Origin: Pseudomonadota bacterium
Lineage (GTDB): Bacteria > Pseudomonadota > Gammaproteobacteria > Steroidobacterales > Steroidobacteraceae
DNA: 40,501 nucleotides
NCBI GenBank assembly: GCA_019352035.1
Contig: JABBNZ010000033.1
Coordinates: forward strand, 1 to 40,501
Direction: 5' to 3'
Part shown: positions 1 through 10,309 of the stretch, piece by piece
How positions within the stretch are numbered: position 1 is the first letter of the stretch
How the letters are laid out: each line of letters starts with the position of its first letter
Program-made: the position numbers and the translations under genes
The notes under the pieces: model-generated
What the model was told of the DNA's origin: nothing
Seen by the model: only the letters and a program-made list of their open reading frames with translations
Database searches by the model: none

Positions 1-869
1 TCGATCTCGAGCAGGTCGACGGTCTTGTCGATCCCTGCGGCCAGGGAGCCGCCCCAGCTCCGGGTGGCGAAATTGGTGTAGAGAGTCCACTGCCAGTCCG
101 CCGGAGCCTGCGCCGTGGCGGGTGATGCCGCTGAGGAGGTTCCCGCCGCGGGGGACTCTGCCGCAGGCGGGACCGTAGCCGGTGGCGCGGTGGAAGCGGC
201 ACCTGTCGCCGCCGCAGAGGGCGCCGCGGGAGCGGGACTCGTCACCGGCCCGCCGCCGCTGGGCGCTGCCGTACCTGCAGCTGCGGTATCCACCGCCGGC
301 GGCCTGCCCACCAGCAGCTGCTCGGCGCCGTACTGGTGCGATATCTGCAGCAACGCTTCGCGCGGCAGCAGGTTGCCGCTGCCGTCAGCCACCGGCAGGG
401 GCACGATGCTGATCGGCAGACCGCGCTGCTCCGCGGCTTGCTCGAGCCCGGCCTGATCCTCCGCCTGATCGGTCTGGTCGAGCGGCGGGTAGAGCACCAC
501 GAGAGTGAATGGGCGGTTCGGATCCCAGACGCTGCGATCGAGCGCGGCGATGGTCTTCTCGACGGCGGCGGCATTGAAGACGACCAGCAGCTCGCCCTGC
601 GGCCCGTGATCGTAGCTCTGGACATATTTGGGCGCATCCGCGATCAGCCCCGCGAAGACCGGATCGCTGGCCGACCGGCGTCGTCCCGTGGCCCGCACCA
701 GCACAGCGCGCATGGCCTGCTGCAGGTCGGGCACCGTCTGGCCGGCCACGCCGACCTGGAACACCGGAACGGGGCGCGCCGCCCAAGCTGCCGCCGGCAG
801 CAAAGTACATACGGCGAGCAGCAGCGCTGCGCGGATCAGGGTCTTCGCGAGAGTCGGGCGGCAGGACAT
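1..869 (-). CDS. DUF2066 domain-containing protein (3' end outside window)
   Basis: The frame is open from an ATG at 867-869 to the left edge, so about 289 N-terminal residues are seen and the C-terminus is missing. The first 30 residues are a signal peptide (basic start, run of A/L/V, AAAWA cleavage context), so the product is probably exported. It continues with a segment beginning [18 protein letters not shown] and then VLVRATGRR, followed by KYVQSY; this pattern and the divergent position next to purM-purN fit the DUF2066 family. From about residue 175 a long Ala/Pro/Ser/Thr/Gly linker (about 60 residues) precedes a second folded part starting [11 protein letters not shown]. The function of the family is not known to me. 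The linker seems longer than I would expect for the family, but I cannot measure that here. Confidence 0.8.
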   Translation of the reverse strand, partial: MSCRPTLAKTLIRAALLLAVCTLLPAAAWAARPVPVFQVGVAGQTVPDLQQAMRAVLVRATGRRRSASDPVFAGLIADAPKYVQSYDHGPQGELLVVFNAAAVEKTIAALDRSVWDPNRPFTLVVLYPPLDQTDQAEDQAGLEQAAEQRGLPISIVPLPVADGSGNLLPREALLQISHQYGAEQLLVGRPPAVDTAAAGTAAPSGGGPVTSPAPAAPSAAATGAASTAPPATVPPAAESPAAGTSSAASPATAQAPADWQWTLYTNFATRSWGGSLAAGIDKTVDLLEI

Positions 870-907
870 CGAATGTGTTTGGATCGCGCCATGGGCTCGG
901 CAAAATG

Positions 908-913
908 TACAAT
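908..913 (+). promoter_or_regulatory. possible -10 box for purMN in the divergent spacer
   Basis: TACAAT matches the sigma70 -10 consensus at 5 of 6 positions and lies about 60 bases before the purM ATG. No good -35 sits at 16-18 bases; the closest match, TTGGAT at 879-884, is 23 bases away. The box overlaps TGTACA, so the minus strand also carries a weak -10 (TACATT) for the DUF2066 gene. Confidence 0.3.
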
Positions 914-972
914 ACCACACGCAAGGGCTCCGGCCTGTACACGAGGGCGTTTCGGTGAGTGAAGGCCGCGGC

Positions 973-1986
973 ATGACGTATCGCGATGCCGGTGTCGACA
1001 TCGATGCCGGCGACGAGCTCGTCGAGCGCATCAAGCCCCTCGTCGCGCGGACGCGACGACCCGAGGTGCTGGCCGGCATCGGCGGCTTCGGGGCGCTCGT
1101 GGAGCTGCCGCCGGGCTATCGGCATCCGGTCCTCGTTTCCGGAACCGACGGTGTCGGCACGAAGCTGCGCCTCGCCATCGATTCCGCGCGGCACGACACG
1201 ATCGGCATCGATCTGGTCGCGATGTGCGCCAACGACATCGCCGTGCAGGGCGCCGAGCCACTCTTCTTCCTGGACTATTACGCCACGGGCAAGCTTCGAG
1301 TCGACATTGCCGAAACCGTGGTCCGGGGCATCGTGGAAGGCTGCTCCCAGGCCGGCGCCGCCCTGGTCGGCGGCGAGACCGCGGAGATGCCTGGCATCTA
1401 CTACGGCGAGGACTACGACCTTGCCGGCTTCTGCGTGGGCGTGGTCGAGAAGGAAGCGATCATCGATGGCCGTGCCGTGCGAGGCGGTGATGCCGTGATC
1501 GGACTCGCCTCCTCCGGCCCCCACTCCAACGGCTATTCGCTGATTCGCAAGCTGCTGGCGCTGAGCGCGGCGGGCGGCAACACTCCGCTCGAGGGCAGGC
1601 CGCTCATCGACAGGCTGCTCGCTCCCACCCGCATCTACGTCAAGCCGCTCCTCGCACTCGCGCGCCAGCTCCAAGTGCACGCGCTGGCTCACATCACCGG
1701 CGGCGGGCTGACGGGCAACATCCCGCGCGTGCTGCCGGACGGGTTGGAAGCCGTGCTCGAGCGCCGCCGCTGGCACCGCGATCCGGTATTCGACTGGCTG
1801 CAGCAGGTCGGCCATATCGAGTCGGCGGAGATGTACCGCACCTTCAACTGTGGCATCGGCATGGTCGCCATCGTATCGAGGGAGGATGCCCCGCAGGCGG
1901 TGGAGCTCCTCCGCGCGCACGGCGAGGCGGCGCAGATCATCGGAGAGATCCGCGCGGGCTCGCGTGGCGTGGTCATCGAAGAGTGA
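973..1986 (+). CDS. purM: Phosphoribosylformylglycinamidine cyclo-ligase (AIR synthetase)
   Basis: PurM closes the imidazole ring of formylglycinamidine ribonucleotide using ATP to give aminoimidazole ribonucleotide, in de novo purine synthesis in the cytoplasm. The 337-residue product follows the E. coli protein almost end to end: [11 protein letters not shown] at the start, then [14 protein letters not shown], the [12 protein letters not shown] and [11 protein letters not shown] blocks, [36 protein letters not shown] and [15 protein letters not shown] 973 is chosen because AAGG lies 7 bases upstream; an in-frame GTG at 955 would add six residues and also has a GAGGG before it, so the start is not fully settled. 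The stop overlaps the purN start (GTGA), so the two are translationally coupled. Confidence 0.97.
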   Translation: MTYRDAGVDIDAGDELVERIKPLVARTRRPEVLAGIGGFGALVELPPGYRHPVLVSGTDGVGTKLRLAIDSARHDTIGIDLVAMCANDIAVQGAEPLFFLDYYATGKLRVDIAETVVRGIVEGCSQAGAALVGGETAEMPGIYYGEDYDLAGFCVGVVEKEAIIDGRAVRGGDAVIGLASSGPHSNGYSLIRKLLALSAAGGNTPLEGRPLIDRLLAPTRIYVKPLLALARQLQVHALAHITGGGLTGNIPRVLPDGLEAVLERRRWHRDPVFDWLQQVGHIESAEMYRTFNCGIGMVAIVSREDAPQAVELLRAHGEAAQIIGEIRAGSRGVVIEE

Positions 1987-2642
1987 GCGGCCGGGACCCA
2001 CTGCGGCTCGCGATCCTCATCTCCGGCCGCGGCTCCAACATGGCGGCGATTGCGCGTGCCTGCGCCGAAGGACGGATCAACGCTCGGATCGATCTGGTGC
2101 TCTCGGAGCGCGCCGGTGCCGCCGGCCTCGATAGTGCCCGTGCGCTCGGCATCGAGACCCGCACCGTAGCGTGGACCGGCGCCGCGGCGCGCGAGCAGTT
2201 CGAGCGCGGGCTCGAGGCAGCGCTGGCGGATGCGAGGCCGGAGGTCATCGTCCTCGCCGGATTCATGCGCATTCTGTCGGCGCGATTCGTGGAGGCGCAT
2301 GCCGGGCGCATTCTCAACATCCATCCGTCGCTCCTGCCGAACCACCGCGGACTGCACACCCACCGGCACGTGCTCGAGGCGGGCGAGCGCGCGCACGGCG
2401 CCAGCGTGCATTTCGTCACCGCGGAACTCGACGGCGGACCGCTCATTCTGCAGTCGAGACTCGCCGTGCGGCCCAACGAGACCGAAGACACGCTGTCAGC
2501 GCGGGTTCAGGCCACGGAGCACATCATCTATCCTCGAGTGATCGGCTGGCTCGCGGACGGCAGGCTCGCCTGGCGCGAGGAGGGGCCGTGGCTCGACGGC
2601 AAGCCGCTCGAGGCGCCCGTGGTCGAAAACTTCCCCGGATAA
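1983..2642 (+). CDS. purN: Phosphoribosylglycinamide formyltransferase (10-formyl-THF dependent)
   Basis: PurN transfers a formyl group from 10-formyltetrahydrofolate to glycinamide ribonucleotide, the third step of purine synthesis. The 219-residue protein opens with the phosphate-binding [17 protein letters not shown]. It keeps the catalytic Asn and His in NIHPSLLP (N112, H114) and the Asp in AELDGGP (D150), equivalent to N106, H108 and D144 of E. coli. The start is GTG, read from the GTGA overlap with the purM stop, the usual arrangement for this pair. The C-terminal part after about residue 200 (ENFPG end) is short and unremarkable. Operon: purM-purN-DUF3108. Confidence 0.96.
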   Translation: MSGRDPLRLAILISGRGSNMAAIARACAEGRINARIDLVLSERAGAAGLDSARALGIETRTVAWTGAAAREQFERGLEAALADARPEVIVLAGFMRILSARFVEAHAGRILNIHPSLLPNHRGLHTHRHVLEAGERAHGASVHFVTAELDGGPLILQSRLAVRPNETEDTLSARVQATEHIIYPRVIGWLADGRLAWREEGPWLDGKPLEAPVVENFPG

Positions 2643-2651
2643 CCAAGCGGC

Positions 2652-3401
2652 ATGAGGGCACGAAAGGCTGAGCGCGCGGGTCTCGCCGCGGCAGTACTGC
2701 TGATGGCTGCGAGCGCGTACGGCGCACCTGCGGGGCAGACCCTTTCGCAGCCGACCGTGGCGCAGTCGAAGCCCACCCCGTTCGTCGCGACCTATACCGT
2801 CGCGTGGCACGGAATGACGGCCGGCACCTCGACTCTGGAGTTGAGCGAGACCGCGCCGCAGTCTTACCTCTACACCTCGACCGACACTGCGCGGGGCATC
2901 TTCCGTCTGGTGTTCCCTCATGCGCTGCGTCAGTCGAGCCGCTTCCGGATCAGGGCCGGCGAGGTCGAGCCGCTTTCTTTCGAGGCGGCCGGACCCGGCA
3001 ACCCCGTGAGGGCGCAGTTCGACTGGGAGGGCCACCGGGTGACCGGCATGGCCAAGGGAAAACGGCTCGATCTGAAACTGCGGCCGGGAACGCAGGATCC
3101 CCTGTCGGTGCAGATCGCGATCATGCTCAAGCTGCAGTCGGAGGATGCTCCCGACAGCTTCTGGATGCTCAACACCGACGAGATCGACCGTTTCCTGTAC
3201 GCCCGCCAGGGCGAGGCCACGCTCGCCACCCCGCTCGGGAGGTTGCGCACCATTCTCTACACCAGCCACGCGCCCGGCTCCGACAAGACCACCTATCTGT
3301 GGCTTGCCCCCGCGCTCGACTACATGCCCGCGCGTGCCGAGCAGCGCGTGAAGGGCAGCACCCAGATCTCGCTCGCGATCCGCACGTTCAACCGCAAGTG
3401 A
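2652..3401 (+). CDS. DUF3108 domain-containing protein, exported
   Basis: The 249-residue protein begins 9 bases after purN on the same strand. Residues 1-24 form a signal peptide (MRARKAERAG, then AAAVLLMAASAYGA). The mature part reads TPFVATYTVAWHGMTAGTST and later FWMLNTDEIDRF and YLWLAPALDYMPAR, the pattern of DUF3108 proteins: a probable beta-sandwich periplasmic domain found directly behind purN in many gammaproteobacteria. The biochemical role is not known to me and the link to purine synthesis is positional only. It ends three bases before the converging kinase remnant. Confidence 0.85.
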   Translation: MRARKAERAGLAAAVLLMAASAYGAPAGQTLSQPTVAQSKPTPFVATYTVAWHGMTAGTSTLELSETAPQSYLYTSTDTARGIFRLVFPHALRQSSRFRIRAGEVEPLSFEAAGPGNPVRAQFDWEGHRVTGMAKGKRLDLKLRPGTQDPLSVQIAIMLKLQSEDAPDSFWMLNTDEIDRFLYARQGEATLATPLGRLRTILYTSHAPGSDKTTYLWLAPALDYMPARAEQRVKGSTQISLAIRTFNRK

Positions 3402-3403
3402 CC

Positions 3404-3912
3404 TCACGCGCCGGCCAGGGCGCGCTCGAGGCTCGAGAGGCTCACCGGCTTCACCACGTGGCCATCGAAGCCGGCGCACCTCGCTCGCTGCTGAGGATGT
3501 TGGCGACGCATTGCACCAGGCGGGCGAAGTCGCCGCTCACATTCAGGGGCTCGTAGCTGCCGATCACGGCGACCTTGTGCCCCTTCTGCCGCAGCTGCGG
3601 CTCGATGGTCTCGAACGCCTGCGATATGACGCTCGCGATGTCGATGGGCTGCAAACGCAGCTGAATGCGCCCCTGGGTCATGCGCCCGATATCGAGCAGA
3701 TCGTCGACGAGCCTCGTCAGTTGCCCCGCCTGACGCCTGATCATCTCGACGGCGACCAGGGCGCGCGAGTCCTCGGGCAGCATGCGGGACAGCAGCTCCG
3801 TCGCATTGTGAATGGGCGCAAGGGGGTTGCGCAGCTCGTGCCCGAGCAGCGCCAGGAATTCGTCCTTGCGGCGGTCGGCCTCCCCGTCTGGCCGTTGCCC
3901 GCTCTGCGGCGG
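3404..3912 (-). pseudogene. Remnant of a hybrid sensor histidine kinase (HisKA start and receiver tail, middle deleted)
   Basis: Read on the minus strand, positions 3912 to about 3490 encode a textbook dimerisation/phosphoacceptor segment: KDEFLALLGHELRNPLAPI with the phospho-His, then RRQAGQLTRLVDDLLDIGRM and a segment up to LVQCVANIL, which in live kinases leads into the N box of the ATPase domain. Instead the frame runs out at 3451. A different frame resumes at about 3480 as GFDGHVVKPVSLSSLERAL, the last helix of a receiver domain with its conserved Lys (K in VVKP), and stops at 3404. The whole HATPase domain and most of the receiver are gone. Upstream, a TAG at 3913-3915 closes the frame with no start codon before the His box, so the N-terminus is lost too. 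Confidence 0.85.
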
Positions 3913-3958
3913 CTATGGGGACGAGCGTAGCAGAGCCCGAGGCGGCTCTCAAAGGCAT

Positions 3959-3976
3959 GCGCCGCTGCGCCGGCGC
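3959..3976 (-). terminator. weak hairpin after the dCTP deaminase gene
   Basis: GCGCCG and CGGCGC can pair around a six-base loop, 13 bases beyond the stop of the minus-strand gene. There is no real T run after it, so any termination would have to be factor-assisted. Low confidence. Confidence 0.25.
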
Positions 3977-3988
3977 TTGCGCAGACCC

Positions 3989-5200
3989 TCAGACGGCGGC
4001 GAAGGTCCTGAACTGTTTCGCCAGCCTGAGCTGCTGGCCCTGGTAATTCGACGCCGCATCGTTTCCGTAAAGCACGTCCGGCCGCTCCGCCATGCGCTCA
4101 TAGCGCAGCCAGCCCACCGTCTGTCCGTGCTCCAGCAGGAACGGCACCTCATGGGAGCGAACCTCCAACACGCCCCTGCTGCTGCCGGCGCGCCGCGTGC
4201 GCATGTCCCAGCCGAATCCCGGATCGAAGAACCCGGCATAATGAACGCGAAACTCGCCGGCCCGGGTGTCGTAGGGCAGCATTTCGGCTGCGAATTCGGG
4301 AGGCACGGCGATGGCCTCCCGGGTCACCAGGATGTAGAACTCGTCCGGGTCGAGGATCAGGGAGGACTCCTTGTGGAAACGAAGGGGCTCCCAGAAGTCC
4401 AGCGGATCATAGTCCCGGCGATCGAGGTCGATGCGCCTGGCGTGCTTCTTCGCGCGCCATCCGATGAGCGTGTCATCGACGCCCGCCCCCTTCAGATCGA
4501 TGGTGAAGGGCAGGAACCCGGTCCGCTCGCTCATGGCATTCGAATCGGCGATCTGGCCTTCCGTGAGGAGCGATCTCCAGTCGGCCACGGTGATGGGCCT
4601 GGGATTCTCGCCCCGCGTGCGCCGGAATCGGAGCTGATTCAGACGGGTGCCCGTTCTGACCACGACGCTGAAGCTGCGGGGAGCGACTTCGATGTAAAGG
4701 TGGCCCTCGTAGCCTTCCTCCACCTGGTCGAACGAGGTCGCCCGGTCCGCAATGAGTCGCGTCAGGATGTCGAGGCGGCCGGTCGAGCTCTTGGGATTCG
4801 CGAATGCGGCGACGTCGCTCCTGAGATTGATGGCTTCGAGGAGCGGAATGACGTAGACGCGGCCCTTTTCCAGCACCGCGCCATCACGAAGGTCGATCTT
4901 GAAGCGCTCGAAGCTCGAATCCAACTCCCGCATCTTCTCCAGCACCTTCATTCCCTTGCCGGGCAGGAAGCTGGCGTCGACCGGATAGGCATACTCGCCG
5001 AGGCGCAGATCGATGCTCGCAGGCTGGATCTGATCGGGAGCGATCTCGCTCTCCTTCAGGATCCCCGCCGGCAGGATCTCGGCGGCGCCCAGCATCTCCC
5101 TGATCTTCTGGCACGGCAGGATCCCCGTGTAGGAGGATGCCCGAGCGGGCGACTCGACCGAGGAGCTCGGCTGCACCCGCTCGCCGAAGAGATCCCGCAT
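3989..5200 (-). CDS. dcd: 2'-deoxycytidine 5'-triphosphate deaminase, long two-barrel form
   Basis: The enzyme deaminates dCTP to dUTP, feeding dTTP synthesis. The 403-residue product is about twice the length of E. coli Dcd (193) and matches the long form, with two dUTPase-like halves. First half: QPASIDLRLG (residues 60-68), NPKSSTGRLD (135-144) and GHLYIEVAPRSF (166-177) with a following RLNQLRFRR. Second half: around residues 320-350, with EMLPYDTRAGEFRVHYAGFF and a GFGW turn. Start ATG 5198-5200 overlaps the mrp stop by one base (TGATG), so translation is coupled to mrp. Residues 1-25 before TGILPCQKIREML are not clearly part of the family, so a later start is possible but has no better support. 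Whether this form is mono- or bifunctional (dUTPase as well) cannot be decided by eye. Confidence 0.88.
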   Translation of the reverse strand: MRDLFGERVQPSSSVESPARASSYTGILPCQKIREMLGAAEILPAGILKESEIAPDQIQPASIDLRLGEYAYPVDASFLPGKGMKVLEKMRELDSSFERFKIDLRDGAVLEKGRVYVIPLLEAINLRSDVAAFANPKSSTGRLDILTRLIADRATSFDQVEEGYEGHLYIEVAPRSFSVVVRTGTRLNQLRFRRTRGENPRPITVADWRSLLTEGQIADSNAMSERTGFLPFTIDLKGAGVDDTLIGWRAKKHARRIDLDRRDYDPLDFWEPLRFHKESSLILDPDEFYILVTREAIAVPPEFAAEMLPYDTRAGEFRVHYAGFFDPGFGWDMRTRRAGSSRGVLEVRSHEVPFLLEHGQTVGWLRYERMAERPDVLYGNDAASNYQGQQLRLAKQFRTFAAV

Positions 5201-6297
5201 CAACTTTCTTCTATGACGATCTTGGGGAAGACGCTGCTGCGATCGCGGGCGCGAATCGCGAGCGCGCCTGCCGTACGGCGGGCCATCTCGAAATACGCCC
5301 GCGCGCGCAGCGAGTCCGGCGCGGCCACCACGGTCGGGCGGCCCCCGTCCGCCTCTTCCCTGATGTGGACGTCGAGGGGCAGCTCCGCGAGCAGCTTCAC
5401 CCCATACTGCTCGGCCATGCGCGCTCCGCCCCCGGCGCCGAAGATGTGCTCCGCATGGCCGCAATGGGAGCAGATGTGCACGCTCATGTTCTCCACGACA
5501 CCGAGGACCGGCACGGAGACTTTCTCGAACATCTTCAGCCCCTTGCGGGCGTCGGCGAGCGCAATGTCCTGGGGCGTCGTGACGATCAGGGCGCCGGCCA
5601 CGGGCACCCGCTGCGCGAGCGTGAGCTGGATGTCACCGGTGCCGGGAGGCATGTCGACCACGAGGTAATCGAGAGGGCCCCAGTGCGTCTCCGACAGCAG
5701 CTGCGTGAGCGCCTGCGTGACCATCGGGCCGCGCCAGACCATAGGCTCCGCGGCATCCACCAGGAAGCCGATCGACATCGCCGCCACGCCATGGCTGTCG
5801 AGCGGCTTCAGATGCTTGCCGTCCGGCGAGGTCGGCCGCTGCCCTTCCAGCCCCAGCATGAGCGGCTGACTCGGCCCGTAAATGTCCGCGTCCAGCATGC
5901 CGACCCGCGCTCCCTGTGCGGCCCAGGCCAGCGCCAGATTGGCGGCCACCGTGGACTTGCCCACACCGCCCTTCCCCGAGGCGACCGCGACGATGTTCTT
6001 GATGTCCCCGAGCGGCTTCAGATTGCGCTGCACCGCGTGCGAGCGGATGTCCGCCTCGAGCTCGATCTTCAGCGGCACTCGCAAGCCTGCGGCCGCAAGA
6101 TGCGCCTCGAGCGCGGCAGCCAGCTCCTCCCGGTACCCGCCCACCGGATACCCGAGCGCAATGCGCGCCAGATACTCCTCCCCCTGCGCGGTGAGCTCCC
6201 GGAGCGCACCAGCCTCGGCCAGGGTCTCCTTGAGGTAGGGATCGACGTAGGCCCTGAGGGCGCTCCTGACGGCATTCAGAGTGGAATCATCGGCCAT
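5200..6297 (-). CDS. apbC: Iron-sulfur cluster carrier protein Mrp/ApbC
   Basis: This P-loop NTPase carries and transfers Fe-S clusters to apoproteins in the cytoplasm. The 365-residue protein has an N-terminal MIP18/FeS-assembly-like domain (about residues 5-85) and then the deviant Walker A GKGGVGKST (108-116), the DADIYGPSQP loop, DMPPGTGD and TTPQDIALAD. The cluster-binding CxxC is C276 and C279 in HICSHCGH. ATG 6297 is preferred; an in-frame TTG at 6324 would add nine residues that do not look conserved. A TACAAT box on the minus strand at 6331-6336 could be its -10. The gene is followed by dcd with a one-base overlap. Confidence 0.95.
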   Translation of the reverse strand: MADDSTLNAVRSALRAYVDPYLKETLAEAGALRELTAQGEEYLARIALGYPVGGYREELAAALEAHLAAAGLRVPLKIELEADIRSHAVQRNLKPLGDIKNIVAVASGKGGVGKSTVAANLALAWAAQGARVGMLDADIYGPSQPLMLGLEGQRPTSPDGKHLKPLDSHGVAAMSIGFLVDAAEPMVWRGPMVTQALTQLLSETHWGPLDYLVVDMPPGTGDIQLTLAQRVPVAGALIVTTPQDIALADARKGLKMFEKVSVPVLGVVENMSVHICSHCGHAEHIFGAGGGARMAEQYGVKLLAELPLDVHIREEADGGRPTVVAAPDSLRARAYFEMARRTAGALAIRARDRSSVFPKIVIEES

Positions 6298-6419
6298 GGG
6301 AATCGCGGGAAGCGGCAAGTCCAACCACCAATTGTAGAGGGTTTCCCGGCGCGAGTTCTGGGGATCCCCATGAGAGCCGCTTTCTCGAGGGTGACTGACT
6401 GCCCCAGGAAGCGGTATGG

Positions 6420-6425
6420 CATAAT
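6420..6425 (+). promoter_or_regulatory. possible -10 box upstream of the HEAT-kinase gene
   Basis: CATAAT (5 of 6 to consensus) lies about 150 bases before the kinase ATG in the 277-base divergent spacer with mrp. The best -35 candidate is CTGACT at 6395-6400, 19 bases upstream. It would leave a leader of about 140 bases. Confidence 0.3.
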
Positions 6426-6574
6426 TTCACCACAGCTCCGGCCGGGCGAGAGAGGCGCAGCCCCGGGGAGTACGGGTGGGTCTGCGCCTGGGCACCCATG
6501 TCGCAACGTATCACCATGGAGGAAGAAGACTTGCGCGAGGGAAGCGTGCGGGAGTGCCTTTTCGGAAAGGCTCA

Positions 6575-8986
<2,412 letters not shown>

Positions 8987-8991
8987 TATCA

Positions 8992-9025
8992 GCGCTGGAT
9001 CCGGGCTCCTGCCCGGATCCAGCGC
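8992..9025 (+). terminator. perfect 15-bp hairpin after the HEAT-kinase gene
   Basis: GCGCTGGATCCGGGC pairs perfectly with GCCCGGATCCAGCGC around the loop TCCT, starting 6 bases after the kinase stop. No T run follows. It could be a factor-assisted terminator, an mRNA-stabilising hairpin, or part of a REP-like repeat, because more dyads follow immediately. Confidence 0.55.
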
Positions 9026-9130
9026 GCTCGCGAGCTCCGCCACCTGCGGCGGCGGGGCACGTCCCTGTGCCTGGGGCGTGCGTTACGTCAAATTTTTGGG
9101 GACAACCCATTGATTTTGGCGACATAAGGG
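8992..9130. repeat. hairpin cluster resembling REP/RAYT-type intergenic DNA
   Basis: After the 15-bp hairpin come the palindrome GCTCGCGAGC (9026-9035), CCGC/GCGG around 9037-9050, and GGCAC-GTCCCT-GTGCC (9056-9071). Then comes a sharply AT-richer stretch, ACGTCAAATTTTTGGGGACA (9085-9104). The TTTTTGGGGACA stretch resembles sequences I associate with REP-type elements and their tyrosine transposases. No transposase gene is present here. This is an inference from appearance. Confidence 0.35.
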
Positions 9131-9170
9131 GGCAAAAGAAGCGGGCTCGACTTTACCGCGGAGACTTCCT

Positions 9171-10289
9171 TTGGCGCGGATAGACGCGTTTCTGAAGCTG
9201 GGGACGCAGCAGGGTTGCTCGGACGTGCATCTGGCCGTCGGAGTGCCGCCGATGCTGCGGATGCAGGGCGATCTCCTGCCGATCAAGTTCCGGGACCTGC
9301 GCGCCGTAGAGCTCGAGGGCTACATCACTGAGATCATGAGCCGCTCCCAGGCCGAGCATTTCGCCAAGGGGCAGGACCTCGATTTCTCGTACGTGTCCAC
9401 GGACGGAGGCCGATTCCGCGTCAATGTCTTCCGCAAGGACACCGGCATCGGCGCGACCTTTCGCACCATTCCCTCCGAGGTACCCTCGTTGGAGCGGATG
9501 GGGTTGCCGGCGACGATCACCAAGCTATGCGACTTTCACCAGGGGATGATCCTGGTCACCGGCTCCACCGGTACCGGCAAGTCCACCACCCTGGCGGCGA
9601 TGATCAATCACCTCAATGAGAGCCGCAAGCTCAACATCATCAGCCTGGAGGATCCGATCGAGTTCGTTCATCGCAGCAAGAACAGTCAGGTGATCCAGCG
9701 GGAACTGGGAACCCATATCCCGAGCTTCGCGGAAGGCGTACGCGCCGCCATGCGCGAGGACCCGGACGTCATTCTCGTAGGCGAGTTGCGCGATGCCGAG
9801 ACCATCTCCATGGCGATGACGGCGGCGGAGACCGGTCATCTCGTCCTCGGGACACTGCACACCACCAGCGCCGTCAAGACGATCGACCGCGTCATCGACG
9901 CGCTGCCGATCGAGGAGCGGGAGCAGACCAAGAGCTTTCTCGCGCAGAGTCTTCTCGCCGTCGTGACCCAGGTGTTGGTGAAGACGCCGGATGCGCGTGG
10001 ACGCAAGGCCATCTGCGAGATCCTGATGATGACCAAGGCCATCGCCAAGCTCATCCAGACGGAACAGACTCACCAGATTCCGAGCCAGCTGCAGATGGGA
10101 CGCGACCTGGGCATGCAGCTGCTCGATCAGGCACTGCTTGCGGCGATCGGCGCCCGCGAGATCGATCCGGACAACGCCTACTCTTACGCCACGGACAAGC
10201 GTCCGTTCCAGAAGTATGTCACCGACACCAGCATGCTTCCGAAGTCCGATGTGGCCGCGGCGGCATCGCCGCCAGCCTCGGCTGCCTGA
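9171..10289 (+). CDS. PilT-family type IV pilus retraction ATPase (first of two)
   Basis: Hexameric PilT ATPases drive pilus retraction at the inner membrane. The 372-residue product has the N-terminal CSDVHLAVGVPPMLRMQGDL domain and Walker A GSTGTGKST (131-139, K137). It also has EDPIEFVH, the Asp box and Walker B in REDPDVILVGELRD, and the His box GHLVLGTLHTTSA. The start is TTG 9171, chosen because GGAG lies 7 bases upstream and the reading MARIDAFLKLGTQQG aligns with PilT starts. A 25-residue Ala/Pro/Ser tail (from about 348) is unusual. The paralogue follows 20 bases later. The usual pilT/pilU neighbours (yggS, proC) are absent, so this is probably an additional copy rather than the main chromosomal pilT. 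Confidence 0.92.
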   Translation: MARIDAFLKLGTQQGCSDVHLAVGVPPMLRMQGDLLPIKFRDLRAVELEGYITEIMSRSQAEHFAKGQDLDFSYVSTDGGRFRVNVFRKDTGIGATFRTIPSEVPSLERMGLPATITKLCDFHQGMILVTGSTGTGKSTTLAAMINHLNESRKLNIISLEDPIEFVHRSKNSQVIQRELGTHIPSFAEGVRAAMREDPDVILVGELRDAETISMAMTAAETGHLVLGTLHTTSAVKTIDRVIDALPIEEREQTKSFLAQSLLAVVTQVLVKTPDARGRKAICEILMMTKAIAKLIQTEQTHQIPSQLQMGRDLGMQLLDQALLAAIGAREIDPDNAYSYATDKRPFQKYVTDTSMLPKSDVAAAASPPASAA

Positions 10290-10309
10290 GAGGCAATCCG
10301 GCGCGCGTC

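Noticed and set aside
917-935. ACGCAAGGG as a PurR operator before purM
   Set aside because: Only one half of the expected dyad ACGCAAACGTTTGCGT is present; the second half is missing.
385-2001. A 538-codon minus-strand frame opposite purM
   Set aside because: It is the shadow of purM and of the DUF2066 gene; neither part resembles a protein family.
6476-6574. Longer N-terminus of the HEAT-kinase protein
   Set aside because: The 33 extra residues are basic and low in helix pattern, and GAAAGG stands at the right distance before ATG 6575.
9110-9138. TTGATT as a -35 box for the first PilT-family gene
   Set aside because: No acceptable -10 follows at 16-18 bases; CATAAG at 9123-9128 is too near.
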